Assembly (NCBI GenBank): GCA_029962745.1
Contig: CM057156.1
Coordinates: forward strand, 29,262,647-29,326,646
DNA length: 64,000 bases
Reading direction: 5' to 3'
Source of the DNA: Echinometra lucunter
Lineage: Eukaryota > Echinodermata > Echinoidea > Camarodonta > Echinometridae
Shown piece after piece: positions 26,433 through 38,600 of the stretch. The number at the start of each line of letters is the position of its first letter. Within the stretch, counting starts at the first letter, position 1. The notes below the pieces were generated by a model. That model saw only the letters and a program-made list of their open reading frames with translations, had not been told where the DNA came from and did no database searches. A program made the position numbers and the translations under genes.

Positions 26433-26564
26433 ATGGCTGATGTCGGAAACGCTGGTGGTGAGAGAGTGCGAGAGAATGTCACTACACAATACACAATCCA
26501 CCGACGAGACTTTACTGGTCAGAGAGCGGCTTTTCGGAACATCAGTCGATATGCAGAACTCTGA
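26433..26564 (+). promoter_or_regulatory. Overlapping upstream ORF at the RASA1 start
   Basis: ATG at 26433 has a strong context (A at -3, G at +4) but lies in another frame from the RASA1 ATG at 26440 (C at -3, T at +4). The frame from 26433 runs 43 codons (starting MADVGNAGGERV) to TGA at 26562-26564, overlapping the main frame. A weaker ATG lies at 26430 in the same frame. TGA at 26431-26433 closes the RASA1 frame just before 26440. The sequence therefore shows either a repressive upstream ORF or, less likely, a one-base error that hides the true N-terminus. Confidence 0.5.
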
Positions 26565-26672
26565 GGAATTTCAAGATTTGCCAGTTCATGATGATTTTGA
26601 TCCGTTCGAATCGTACACGGAATTACCTGAAGAGACTGTAGATGCTAACCTTACGGCTCCCCCTGAAAATGA
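26440..26672 (+). CDS. RASA1: RASA1 exon 1: acidic N-terminus
   Basis: Residues 1-77, beginning MSETLVVREC and ending in the conserved LTAPP. It is Asp/Glu-rich towards the end and ends in phase 2 at GTAAGT. The start is forced by the in-frame TGA at 26431, unless an upstream non-coding exon exists. Confidence 0.85.
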
Positions 26673-29600
26673 GTAAGTAGATGACGCGTGGGAGGGCAAA
26701 ATCTCAGTCCTATTTTGTATTGTTTTGCCGATTGTCGATGTCATTCATCACTGCCCTGCGCACAAAGAAATGACTTTCATTCTGTGCACGCTGTCGCATA
26801 TGATTAACATGTAATTCAATTCACCCTCAGTGTCGAGCATTGAATGCTGTATTGCTCTGGTCGTTTAACTCGTTTTGTCCATTCTGTGCTAATCCCAGTG
26901 AAAGATGTATGTAAGATAAGAATACATAAATAAATAGAATTTAGAAAGGTAAGGCCATAGTACACTGCATGTCTATTGAATTGACCTCATTTCTGTAATT
27001 TGGCCTTGTCTTGATAGAGACAAGAGAAATGAATAATCTACATCATGTCATGATCTAGATCATGATTGATCTCTGAATTTTACTGAAACTTACCATGTTA
27101 GATTGGACTAGATCTATATGTTTAAAAAAAAGGTCCACCAATCAATCACTAGACTTATGCTAACTTTAAACCAAAACAATTAAAAAGTAGACCGGTGCAC
27201 CAATCAATCACTAGACTTATGCTAACTTTAAACCAAAACAATTAAAAAGTATACCGGTGCAGGTAGCCTAGGCTAGAGACTAGTAGAGCTACAAAAAGTT
27301 GAAGGTAATGTGACAATTTTGGTAGGCCATCAAAAACTGTTTGTCAGATAAGTTGCTAGCTTCTGAGTAGCAAGCTAAAAGCAAAACAAAGATGCTGTAA
27401 GTTTTTTCCTCCAGAAGTTGAATATCTAGCAAATGAGAGGTGAAAGATGCTTTTGATTGCTGGGCCAGGCGATCTAAAGTCAACAATGTTGACTTGAATC
27501 ACACATCGCCAGCACAGGTGTATAACGAATGAGAGAGTCCTATTGTATGATATCCACATTGAAGCGTTATGAATGTTGTGCCGGGAGTCGCCCGCATACA
27601 TCAGACTCCTAGCATAGGGCAGAGTATACATTGTAACTAATCTACCAAATTTCTTTCAAACATTTATATTCACCAGGAATCATGAATAGAATATCATACG
27701 ATCTCAATCTCACACGTATCTTTTTATGTGAGGCAGGCAAAATGTGAGACTATTAGTCAATTTCATGCCAGTTTTCTTTAAATGCTACCAAATTTACATT
27801 TCCGTGCATCAAACATTAGATCTATGTTCAGTGTAAAAATATAAAGTCTTGTGTCTTACTCTTTGTTTATACATATACCTGTCCAGGGCCCTGTAACACA
27901 AAGATTTGCGATCAATCGCAAAGTTGTAACAGCCAATCAGGACCATTGTTTCATGCGCATCTCGTTCAAAAAGGTGACCCTGGACGAATCAGAATGGTTG
28001 TCTTGAATTTGCGATTGATCGCAAACCTTTGTGTTACGGGCCCCAGGAGGCTTCATGTCCTTGAAATTTAAATGATGGCACATTTGCTTAGTTCATCCCG
28101 GCAAAAACTTCATTCTGATATAAGATTTTTTAGCAAAGTGCCCTTCATTTTAGGCTTGTTTTCATTTTGATGCAAGATGTAATGATCAGTAGATCAATGT
28201 TTGAACAATGGATCAGTGTACATATCAAATGTTTTTACTGGCAACAGTAGCCTGGAAAGGCTCTGTGGAAGAGGTTTTTTTTTTTTAATGCTAACAGTAC
28301 TCTCCACAGAGCCTGGCATTTGATTTTTATCTTGCTAAGACTGGCCCTTTTTGGTACATAAAGGCTAAGAGAGCCTCTAGGAAACTTCTTTCTCATGAAC
28401 CAGCTGCTTTCATCTCTTTGTAATCATATGAGAAGAATATTTGAAAGCCATCCCATAACCTTGTCATGATCATTTACTTTACAGGTATACCGGTAATAAT
28501 ATCTTGCAGTACATTATATTTTATTTCTTGGAATGGCATGGGTGGGTTCACATGGGCAACAGGGAATAATTTCTCTTTTGTGAACCCTGACCCACATGCC
28601 ATTCCATCTTATCTTGTTAATGTTCTATGCATCTTTTATCTGTTACTGTATACATGTACATGTATGTACTGTATTTAAAATGGTAAAATATGAAACAAAA
28701 TAGATGACCCAGTGTTGGCATACATGTACGTATAAAATAGGGGAGGGAAAAAAAACTTGTGATTTAACAGATACAGCGTTGATACAGTGGATTGAAGTAC
28801 ATGTACATGTAATTGTGTACATGAGTGTAGGTCCACATATTTCTTGTACAAGTTTTACGTTTACAGGATTTCCAATAAACACATGATATTGTTCCAACCT
28901 AAACCATTTTTACCATTCTAAGTAATAGTATTCATTCTACCCCACTAACCCATGCACATGTACATGTACATTGTTTGAAGACTTTCATGCCAACTGGCAA
29001 CAGTGTTGATGGTCATATTATTTTATGACATGGATTTATTTACATTAAGTATTTTTACATGTCACTGTACAAGTACAGGACATAATACATGTACATGTAC
29101 AGTATCCAACAGAAGTGAGTACACCGTTTACAAAAAATTCAAATGTAAATTCTTACATAAATGTATTACAACTATGATAGAGAAGAACAAAATTCTGTGA
29201 CTGGTGTATTGATAGGAATTATCTCTTCCATAACAATAATGTAATAGCTGAAGGATTTTGTTTAAATTTGTGGCAACAAAAGTTAAGCACACCCTCAAGG
29301 GTGTACTCACTTTTGTTGGATACTGTATATATGATCTAAGGCAGTTATGTTTACATTTATGCATAAAATCAGGAACATAAGTATTTAATTGGAAAGAAAA
29401 ACTCAGCATACTCAAGTGCTAGAGTCTATTTTCCTTGTAACTTACGTGATATTTATGCAGGGTTTAATCCCAAGGGAATGACGATTTAAAAAACTGTTGA
29501 GAAATTCAAATAAGTACATTACAGACTGTATTTCTAAGTTCTAAGTACTAATGTGATAGATTGTTTTGTTGTTTTTTCTATTTCTCATATGTCTTGATGT

Positions 29601-32600
29601 ATTTCCTGGGGACTTTTCAAGAGTTTATGATTATATTGTAAATTCCTGGAGAAATCTGCTTGATATTAATGTGAAAAGAAAAGAAGGGAATTTTTTTTTC
29701 TCTCAAGAAGGAAATGTCTTCAGTATGTGTATGTTGAGATTTCCTCAAAATTGCAATACTCTGAATTCTGATAGTCCTGTTTTTCCTATTGTAAGAAGAA
29801 GATTAATGGATAATAATCTGAGTTGATGTTGTTTTTTTTTCTTTCTTTTTTAATTGGCTTAAAATCAGTTTAGTATTGATTTATCACAAATTGTTATTTG
29901 GCTAAATAAGAACAAATCTTAGTTTCTGTTCCTAGGGCTCCTCCTTTTTTTATTCTCCACATCTGCATGTCATATTTCTTTCTTATTCCGGAATGAAATA
30001 TATATTAATCTGAGTACACATAAAAATGAGGTATGAATGAAAAATAATATTATGCATTTTACATTGTTTTAGCCTCCCTTCATGTAAGTGCTTACATACA
30101 TATGAATTTTAAAAAATGTTAGAAGAGAGAATATTGTGTTTAACATTGCCCGAATAGTATTTTTATGTACAGGAAATACATACCGGTATATATCAAAATC
30201 ATTTTTAATTGGCCTTAGGTAGTATGCTAAGGTAGTTGTTCAAACTTGGAGTCTCTACATGTACATGTACTTGTACTGTCTAATTATTGAAGTTGATAAT
30301 TTGAAGAAATATGGTACCATACAACTGCTAATATTCAGAGGTGAATTTAATTTAATGGTTCCCCTACTATTGATCAATGATAACTTGTTATTTATCTCTC
30401 TTTCTTTCTTTTTTTCTTTTTTTTTTGTCTAGATGGTACCATGGATGTCTGGATCGACAGTCAGCTGAGATGAGACTTCATGCTGCTGAGAAACCTGGCA
30501 GCTACCTAGTCAGAGAGAGTGAACGTAAACCAGGCTCCTATGTTCTATCCTACCTGGGACAAAAAGGAATCAACCATTTTAGGTAAAAATTTCTTTCATT
30601 CCTCAATTTTCATCAGTCTGATACTGACTGGGTTGAAGGATACCTTCCTTCCTGCAGTATTATGAATAGTACAATGGTGTTAAAATGAATAATAATTTAC
30701 ATACACACATGTCCATGTATAGTGTAGGGCTGTAAATTTAGCACCAACTTCGGGTTCGGTTCGGTTCGGCAGAGTTTGGCACTTTTATTTCCGAACTTTG
30801 GTTCGGTTCGGGGTTGGCAATACAGTATACAAAAATATAAAAGGGTGAGCATCGTTAACAAATGACCATCAGAACCCTCTCTACTTCTACTGCACTTGGA
30901 AGTCACTGGTTTTATAAATATCTTTTGTATGACAAAAAATAGTTACTACATTTATTGCATGATTATTTGTTATTTATTTTATTTTCTGAATGAAAGAGAA
31001 AGATAATTTTCATATACTGATTAATAGGAAACAAGAGAAAATTATTTAAAAAAAAAAAGAAATAAAGGAAAGGGACGAAAATATTAAAAGAAATTATCAA
31101 TAGAGCAGTGTTTTTCTATTTTTCAATTTTTTTTTAGATATTTATTTAGTATTATGATCGATTTTGATTGTTAATCGATTACAACCTTATTATGATCGAT
31201 TACAATCCTGAGTATCTTTGGGCATATTTTGAAGCTTTTAACATGATTTTGGGGGAAAAAAACAAGAATTCATGGTGTCAAATATTATGAAATTTATCAG
31301 AATCAAAGGAAAAATGAGACACAAGCTGTATTTAGTGGTTTTCTATCTATTATTTAAGAAAAACTTTTAGAAGATGAATTAAAAGAAATCCCACCGATAA
31401 ATGCAAGTATTAATTTTTCAATAAAGTAAAGGTGTATCTCCAATTTAGCATAATGATTTCAGGACAAGGTTTTCACCGAGGGCCGAATGATTGATCCTAT
31501 GTTATAAATTGTCGAACTTCCGAACCTGACCTTTGAGTTCGGTTCGGTTCGGTCCTGTTCGGAAGTGCCATGTTCGGCGAACTTCCGTTCGGTTCGGCGG
31601 TTCGGTAACAGCCCTAGTATAGTGCAATACATGTGCTAACACGTGTGCTTTGATAGAAGATACATATTTAGCTACATTATATTACCTTCCTAAGAAATAA
31701 GATTGTCTACTGCACTTATTTGGCCATCTTTCAAACAATATATACTATTGATCAATAAGGCTACATTTATGTGTTATGTGGCCAATTTATATTCAAGTTA
31801 GATGGGCTTGCCATATGAAGGAAAAAGCGTAGTGGACATGTAAAACTACATGTAAATATACATGTATATCTTATTGAAGCAGTTGAATTCCTTGAAATTG
31901 TGTATCAACAACCTTATACAAGTCAGCAAACAGAATTTTGCAAGTAAATACCAAAGCATTATTTCCCTGTAGATTCAAGAAACAATCAATCCTGTATATT
32001 TCATAATTTGCTATGGACTACACTGTAGACTGGAATGCTAAATGTTGTCTTATGAACAGGAATGTAAACATCTGACGTCTCTTCCCTCAAAATAACTGTC
32101 ACATCTTATTTCTATTCACAGGATTACTGCTGTATGTGGAGATTTTTATGTTGGTGGCCGTCAGTTTCAGACTCTACCAGAATTGATTGGTTACTACACT
32201 CACATATCAAACATTCTCAAAAATGAAAGATTACAATTTCCAGCTCCTCCACCAGAGGTAGGTTTATATGTATGAATGTTATTCATTTACACCCACTGTG
32301 AAATAAAATAAATGAATTTTATGAAATAGTTCTAAATCATGTCCATTTGAGGTTACACTACCCATTTTTTCCCACATGAGGTTATTCATTTGAACACAAT
32401 TTGAAATAAAATGAGTGAATTTTATGGTCTAGAAATTCTATCAAACATATAAAAAAAAAGAGAGATTACAATATCCAGTTCCCCAAACAGAGCTAGAGGT
32501 AAGACGTGTTATAGCCGCTGATTGTATTCATTCAAACCTAGAGTGTATTGTAAAATTAAATTAATTTTGTAGTAAGGTTTGTATGAAATAGAACGTAGTA

Positions 32601-35600
32601 ATTGTGTTAGACTACATTTGTAAAGAGGATTAATACAAATAAGCTGCCCCAAAGAGGTACAAGTGTAGAAAAAATTACATATTATTCAGACTAGGAATTC
32701 AGACTTTTTGGCCTGAATTCATGGAAGATGCTGATATTTTAAACCATGTTTCAAACCTCCATAAGTGTAGTACACGTACATCATCTTGTCCAATAGATAG
32801 AAAGTAATGTGTTTATAAATGTTTACCAGGTATTTACACTTATTTATGCTTATTTTCGTCCATGGCTTAGGTATAAACCATGGTTTAGACCGGTTTGCAA
32901 TAACCTCTTTTGTGAATTTAGGGCACTGAATTTAGTGTAGGAGAATTAATCTCATCTCTTTTGAATTCAAATCACATTCTGTCAGTTCATCTCATTTAAT
33001 AAGGTCGTTGATTGCATGAAGGATGAAAATTATGAATCTAATAAATCAATCTTCAATGTTTGTGGCTGATTGTTTTTTTCCCCTGATTTTTTTTTTGACA
33101 GCCTGTGGATGATAAAAAGAAAGTGGTTGCAACTCTACCCTACAATAAGGTTCCTGATACAGATGAACTCAGGTAGGATGCATATATACTCATTATGCTT
33201 TATAGATATAATATTTAACTGCAAAATAATGATCAAACTATACTTTGCAATAAGGTTTAATAAAATCATAATGATAGTAATGATAATGATAATAATAATT
33301 TGATAACTTTTTGCAGCGCTGCTACTATATCAATATACACTATACCGTATCGTGCTGTTTGTGTGCGTTGTTATTATTATATTTCTGTATCTCAAATTAA
33401 TTCTAAATTAAGAAAAAAATTCAAATGAAAAAATAAACAACTGTTCTTTTTGTCTCGCCCACCGGAGGTGAAGGCGAGACTAAGGGATCCAAATGTCGTC
33501 CGTCCGTCGTCCGTCCGTCGTCCGTCCGTCGTCCGTCCGTCCGTCACAAACGTTATGAAAGATAACTTGGCAACCGTGACTCACTTTTCAACCAAACTTG
33601 GGTTGTAGATGCACTAAGGGGACCTGCATGTTATGGTCCAGTCAGAGGTCACATGGTAAGGTCAAAGGTCATTTCAGGTCAAACGTTAAAGTTTACGTGC
33701 AAGACTCTCTTATGACACAAAACTCTGCAACCGTGACTCACTTTTCAACCAAACTTGGGTTGTAGATGCCCTAAGCGGACCTGCATGTTATGCTCTAGTC
33801 AGAGGTCACATGGTAAGGTCAAAGGTCATTTTAGGTCAAACGTTAAAATTTACGTGCAAGACTCTCTTATGACACAAAACTCTGCAACTGTGTGACACTG
33901 TTCAATCAAACTTGGGTTGTAGATGCACTAAGGGGACCTGCATCTTATTGTCCAGTCAGAGGTCACATGGTAAGGTCAAAGGTCATTTCAGGTCAAATGT
34001 TAAAGTTGACGTGCAAGACTCTCTTATCACACATAACTCTGCAACCGTGACTCACTTTTCAACCAAACTTGGGTTGTAGATGCACTGAGGGGACCTGCAT
34101 GTTATGGTCCAGTCAGAGGTCACATGGTAAGGTCAAAGGTCATTTCAGGTCAAACGTTGAAGTTTACGTGCAAGACTCTCTTATGACTCAAAACTCTGCA
34201 ACCGTGTGACACTTATCTATCAAACTTGGGTTGTCGATGCACTAAGGGGACCTGCATGTTATGGTCCAGTCATAGGTCACATGGTAAGGTCAAAGGTCAT
34301 TTCAGGTCAAACATTAAAGTTTACGTGCAAGACTCTCTTATGACACAAAACTCTGCAACCATGTGACACTTATCTATCAAACTTGGGTTGTAGATGCACT
34401 AAGGGGACCTGCATGTTATGGTCCAGTCAAGAAGCAGGGAAAGTACATGCACGTGAAAATGCAGTACCATTTCATAAAAAACCCTTCTCATATTTTATCA
34501 AATGTTATTCCATCCCAGTTATTTCACAATGAGCTTTCGATACAGTTCTGTTGTGTGCCATCACAGATCGCGATATTTCTAGTTATTTTCACAAGTGGGC
34601 GAGACACAACATCGCAAACGCCTTGTTTAATTTGTTGCCTATTTTAATCAGACAATTTAAGATCAGAAATTTTCACTAACTGTTATGTGAAAGCCATCAT
34701 ATTAACAAAAAACTTTTATGGAATACAAAATTTTTATTATTATGTGTATGATTCATTTATTATATGTGGAATAGACAGGTCTTTTGCAAATCTGGAACCA
34801 CACTTGAAATTCATCAGTGTTCTGGTTTTGCTGTGGTCCATTTGATAAACAGCTACATGAACAGTAATGCTGAATATTGTATATTCCGGCTGTATTGATA
34901 CAAAAATATGAGACAAAATGGAAATGTCAGACAGTGAATTGATTTTTCCTTATTATTCTCTAGGCGGCCTCTTGTATGATGTGATGTTTGTGTGTTATGA
35001 TATGACCTGTGGACATGACTTTATTTCAGTGTATACATGTTCATGTCCATGTTGGATTTGTATGGGTTTTTATTTGTTTCCCTTTCTGCTATGAATATAA
35101 ATGTACTGGTAATTCTGTTGCAAAAGTTGATGGTAAAAATTGAAGGGGAAATAGTTGTTGAAATCAATTTACAAATAGAGAAAGGGGGAGGGGGAGTTCA
35201 GTTTTCTAAAAAAAATTTACCCTCTAAACAAGTTACCCTCCCTGAAAATATCCTAAACAAATACGAGGCTACACAAAATCCAGACTAAAGATGGGGACAA
35301 TGATACCCTAAATGCCTGTTAACAAACTTGAAAAAAAAAAAAAAAAAAACTTTTTCCTGATTTTTGGGCTTTTTAGCACCCAAAACGTACCTTACATTAA
35401 CCCATAGAAGTACAGAGCTTTTTAGAGGTCTAAATTAATCATCTTCAATCCTCAAATTGGCAACAAATATTATTTTTTCCACTCTTACAATAATTTGAAA
35501 AAAGTTAATATAGATATAACATGAACCAAAATGAATTATGATTGCAAAATTTAAGCTGAAACTGCCCATTTTAACATGGAAATGGTGATTATATAATATT

Positions 35601-38600
35601 CACTGCGTTGCCAATTTAAGGAGTTTAATGATTAGTTACATTTAAACTGCTCTAATTCGAAAATGCAACAAGATATTGCAATGGGAATGGACTCAAAACT
35701 TTCAGTGAATTTTTCTCTTTCTGCTCATGTATAATGTGTAATGCCTAGCATTCTGGATCGGCAGATACTGCCAAAGCGTCTCCTAAAGGAGACACTGTAC
35801 GTCTATGGGTTAACTGGCAAAAAACTACCCTTTTCATGCACTTTTCTGGTCGTGCGCATGTAGGGGAATATATTGTTTTTTTGTTGGGGGGCGGTGTTGT
35901 AGAGCATCATCGGGTCATTGAGATTTTCTTTTTCATAACATGCAACAAGCATTATCGTTCTTTTATTTTTTTTATTTTTTCATTTTTTCATACATGTAAT
36001 TTAGACCAGATTATGCACAACCATAGATATACATGCGTATGATAGTGAAAAAATAAGAATATATTGTTATTTAAATATATTATCTTGTGTCTACATTGTT
36101 ACAATGATACAAAGCTGAGGGGGGGGGGTAGATAAAGAGAAGTTGTAGTTCTGAGAAAGGTGGAATATATTATATAATTTTTTGAGCATCTAATCATTTT
36201 GACAAAAAAGTATGTTAGTTTGGAAGAATATCATGACAAAAATATCCCTTAAAAAACAAGACAAGAAAGAAAACAAGAAGGCAAGACACATCCTGATTGT
36301 TCGGCCCAAACACTCATGTTTAGTCCCATACACTCATTTCTGTGTGCAGTGTATGTTCTTCGCAAGATCAAGTTAATTTCTTATCATTTTGATAATTTCA
36401 GAACCAAATTTTTTGTACTACTTTATCAACCTTTCCCAATGGCATGGAAACAGTTTCTTTCTCACTCGAATTGCACAACCAGAACTAAAGTTTTTCATAA
36501 AGAGAGTAGAAATACATTCTGACACTTGTAAAACCATCAGTAATTAGGATTGTACCCTGCAGGTGTGTAAGTCATTTAGGAACATGTGGGTACGTTATCC
36601 GTTTAATTCCCACCAGCAAGGTTTCAACTATCCCCCATCATTAATGTACTTAAATGTAGGCAAGTTTGTATAAGAAATGTGGTAGTCCGTTGTGTTCTAT
36701 TGTACATGTGTATAAAGTTATTGTTAGAGTCTTTTTATACTGGATGCTGATCTCTTCTTACTGTTGTTACATGTACATGTACTATGCAAGCAGCATTACG
36801 ATAATGGATCAGTTCCTTACACTGTGCATGTGTATGTAAATGCTTTTAAAAATAAAAGCAGAAAGAAGATCAAAAATTTGTGATTTAAAAGGCATTCAGG
36901 ACCATTCATACATGTGCAATGTATGTATGTTAGATTTTCGTTTATCTTTTTTTATTCATTTATGATTTTGTGGTTCTGATGCATGTACAATGTATGCATG
37001 TACATGACATTGTACATGTATGTACCTACACTGTTCAGCAGTGATGGAGTCGAGGCCGGGAGTCAAGGCTGGTACATGTAGTTCCGAGTCACGAGGCCGC
37101 TGGATAAAAATTTCTCCCATAGACTTTGTACACGTGACTCGGACCGAGGCCAAGGCCAAGGCCGGCAAAATTTGGCCTCGAGGCCGGCCTCGACTCCATC
37201 CCTGCTGTTCAGTGGTACAAGTAACATGTTAAAGAAATGGATTATAGATACATGTATACCCAGTTGTTGGGTGTCCAGACAGGTTGTGTATCCGGACATT
37301 CGATTTTAAACAGCCATTTGAAAAAGTTTACCAGCAAAATCTCTTAAATGTTTTAGCACAAATGTTAGACAATATTATAGAGAACAAGTATTGATGATGA
37401 TTAGCGCTAATCAATGCATAGTTTTTGTTTAACCCATAGCAGTACAGAGCTTTCTTGAGGTCTAAATTAATCATCTCCAATCCTCAAATTGGCAATACAA
37501 ATCATTTTTTTCCATGTTTACATAGCTTGAAAAAATAAATATGGATATAACATAAACCAAAATGAAATATAATTGTAAAATTGAATCAGAAATTGCTCAT
37601 TTGAACACAGAAATAGTGTTTATATATTATTCACTGCATTGCCAATTTAAAGAGTTTAATGATTAGTTACGCTTAAACTGCTCTAATTCGAGAACGCCAC
37701 ACCATACAGTGATGGGAATGAGCTCAAATTTGTCAGTGCCTTTTTCTCTTTCTGCCCATGTTTTATATGTACTGCCCAACATTCTGGACCAACAGATACT
37801 GCAAAAGCATCTCCTAAAGGTGACACTGTACCTCTATGGGTTAATCCAAAGACAAAAACGAAGGCTTCATTTTTGTTACGTGTCCGGACACCCGACCCCC
37901 CATCCTACATATAGGAGAAAATCACAGCTGCAGTACAACTACTATGTTCCAACTAACCTGACTCTCCCCCTCTTCTTGGAAACCTACATGTAAATTACTG
38001 GTGCGTGAGTCATGCGAAGATGACGTAAACTACATACAGTAGTGTACTGTGCACGTATACATGTAGCCTGTCTCATATTTGTATCATATATCTCTCCTTC
38101 AATCAAAATTTATGTTAATGGAATTTTCAAAAATATTAGTGAGCATTTTTTTTTTTAAAACAAAGTTACCATTTGAATTATCTTCTGGAGAAACTTCTTG
38201 TCATACATGCAAGCAGGATTCAGGATGTATTGTGTATATATAGCCATGAAGGATATCATTTTGGATTTTTAGTTCAACATACTGTATATGTACATGTAGC
38301 ACTCTAAATACTGTAGCTTGGAAACAGTTGTGAGCAAGAATCTTACCGGTATTGATTTTTTAATAAAAAAAATTGAAATTAATATTAAAGAAGTCGTAAG
38401 GCTTTTTTATTCATTCATTTTTATTTTCTTTTTTACCATTTTTAGCTCATACACTGTACATGTACATAGCAGACAATTATTGTGTTAACCCATTCGTGAC
38501 AGGAATTATTTAAAGCCTAATTTGATCAGCTTTTATTCTTCAAATTGGCAACACCAACATTTTTATTTTATTGCTACACTTTTCTTATAAAACGTCATGT

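Noticed and set aside
33659..34299. CRISPR-like or gene-coding tandem array at 157-bp spacing
   Set aside because: Whole units are repeated rather than short repeats with unique spacers, and there is no stable frame. It is the interior of a transposable-type repeat.
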